A program made the position numbers and the translations under genes. This document shows positions 63,215 through 64,000 of a stretch of 64,000 nucleotides of DNA, piece by piece (the stretch's first letter is position 1; each line of letters starts with the position of its first letter). The notes under the pieces are model-generated. The model was not told the origin of the DNA, ran no database searches, and was given only the letters and a program-made list of their open reading frames with translations. The stretch spans positions 1 through 64,000 of the forward strand of contig SVHW01000004.1 of NCBI GenBank assembly GCA_015055655.1, read 5' to 3'. The DNA comes from Clostridiales bacterium (GTDB taxonomy: Bacteria > Bacillota > Clostridia > Christensenellales > Borkfalkiaceae).

Positions 63215-64000
63215 TTAGAACAACGAGCGGAATCGGTTAAAGCATTTTTTAATAATTTGCCAAAACGTATATTGTTTCATAATTGTCTTCATAGTTTTGG
63301 CTTCCCATTCTTCCATGGTTATCGTACCACGAATATTGTAGTCTACTTCAATATTGTTAGATTGGAAAAGATCTGTCAACAGCGGATGCAACATCCACTT
63401 TCCATTTACCACACAATAACAGCCTTTCTCCCATAAATAGTTGAATATCGAAGGAGAATACACACGATAAACCTTTTCTTTATACTTCCAACGCTTTGCG
63501 CGCTTCGCTCCGCAGCTTTCAAAAGCCCAAATCGTTTCGTGCGGTCTTAACCATTGTTTAAGAACAGACTTTCGCCATATAACAGGCACAAAACAAACCT
63601 TTGCTTTATCGTCCCCGATTTGCTGTAAATCCATAACGTCGGTGATTGTATTTTTTCTTTCATTATCACAGTTCATTCTTGTTCCGTAAAATTGCACTTG
63701 AGACATCAACGGATCTTGGTCCATTTGATCAAGAATAGTTTCAATGAGTTCCGTTTGCACCCTTTCACGCAAGAAGAAATCCTCAATTAAAATAAACACG
63801 TATTCTTCTTCAATGCGATCAAGAACATCCAACATCCGTCTACTCCAAGTCGTTTTATTAGGATTTCTTTTCTCTTTTAAATTCAAGGTTTGCACCGAAA
63901 AATTAGCATAGGACTTATCGTATTTAACACTTTCCGTATTCAAATATACCGAATACGGAATATCCTCCCAATACTTATCCATCAATTGAAAAAACGGATC
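63215..64000 (-). CDS. Glycosyltransferase-like protein of glycan loci, 5' end cut by the window
   Basis: The frame stays open to position 64000, reading DPFFQLMDKYWEDIPYSVYL across the internal ATG at 63982, so the true start lies beyond the window. WSRRMLDVLDRIEEEYVFIL, IEDFFLRERV and VCFVPVIWRKSVLKQWLRP recall a family of capsule-associated GT-A-like proteins with an acidic E-D metal site. No known substrate. The visible 261 codons include a basic C-terminus. Confidence 0.65.
   Translation of the reverse strand, partial: DPFFQLMDKYWEDIPYSVYLNTESVKYDKSYANFSVQTLNLKEKRNPNKTTWSRRMLDVLDRIEEEYVFILIEDFFLRERVQTELIETILDQMDQDPLMSQVQFYGTRMNCDNERKNTITDVMDLQQIGDDKAKVCFVPVIWRKSVLKQWLRPHETIWAFESCGAKRAKRWKYKEKVYRVYSPSIFNYLWEKGCYCVVNGKWMLHPLLTDLFQSNNIEVDYNIRGTITMEEWEAKTMKTIMKQYTFWQIIKKCFNRFRSLF

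Overview
The window looks like a piece of a low-to-moderate GC Bacillota (Firmicutes) chromosome of the class Clostridia, from an anaerobic, probably gut-type fermenter. The signs are a complete S10-spc-alpha ribosomal operon in Gram-positive order, a zinc-ribbon S14, an Fe-S L-serine dehydratase, a rex-adhE pair, DegV, SecG and RNase R next to smpB, and strong AGGAGG-type ribosome binding sites. Finer placement (for example Christensenellales-like) is a guess.

Layout. 1-120: tRNA-Phe (cut by the edge) and tRNA-Asp. 253-2532: serine dehydratase and a DegV protein, divergent. 2581-3790: an AT-rich islet with direct repeats and two small membrane proteins. 3858-19708 (minus): the whole ribosomal superoperon from rpsJ to rplQ, including secY, adk, map, infA and rpoA, plus rpmD and rpmJ, which are very short. 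A second consensus promoter with a long structured leader lies before rpsM, so the alpha part can be transcribed and perhaps controlled separately. 20216-24190 (minus): HAD phosphatase, typA, thyA-folA. 24394-31343 (plus): pgk-tpiA-gpmI, secG, rnr-smpB. 31445-32241: a small two-gene unit behind four phased TTTACA repeats. 32289-37781: a GNAT-like protein, a nitrilase-fold protein lacking its nucleophile, a sugar/choline-kinase-like phosphotransferase, a lipoprotein polysaccharide deacetylase and tilS. 37862-41175: rex-adhE.

41275-64000 (minus, running off the right edge) is a surface-glycan locus of 18 genes. It encodes a complete CMP-pseudaminic acid route (dehydratase, PseC, PseH, PseG, PseI, PseF), a UDP-L-FucNAc-type route (CapE/CapF/CapG-like), dTDP-sugar enzymes RmlA, RmlB and RmlC without RmlD, and a glycerol-phosphate module (TagD-like, TagB/F-like, GDPD). 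It also holds a Wzx-type flippase, two acyltransferases and several glycosyltransferases. Only one inverting 4,6-dehydratase is present, and its product is the precursor of both the pseudaminic acid and the L-FucNAc branches. A glycosyltransferase next to pseC carries HP and SS-type motifs and is a candidate pseudaminyltransferase. Together the genes predict a complex glycan with pseudaminic acid, FucNAc, a 6-deoxy-hexose, acyl groups and glycerol phosphate. This is the most interesting system here.

All functions are read by eye from translated sequence; no database search was run.
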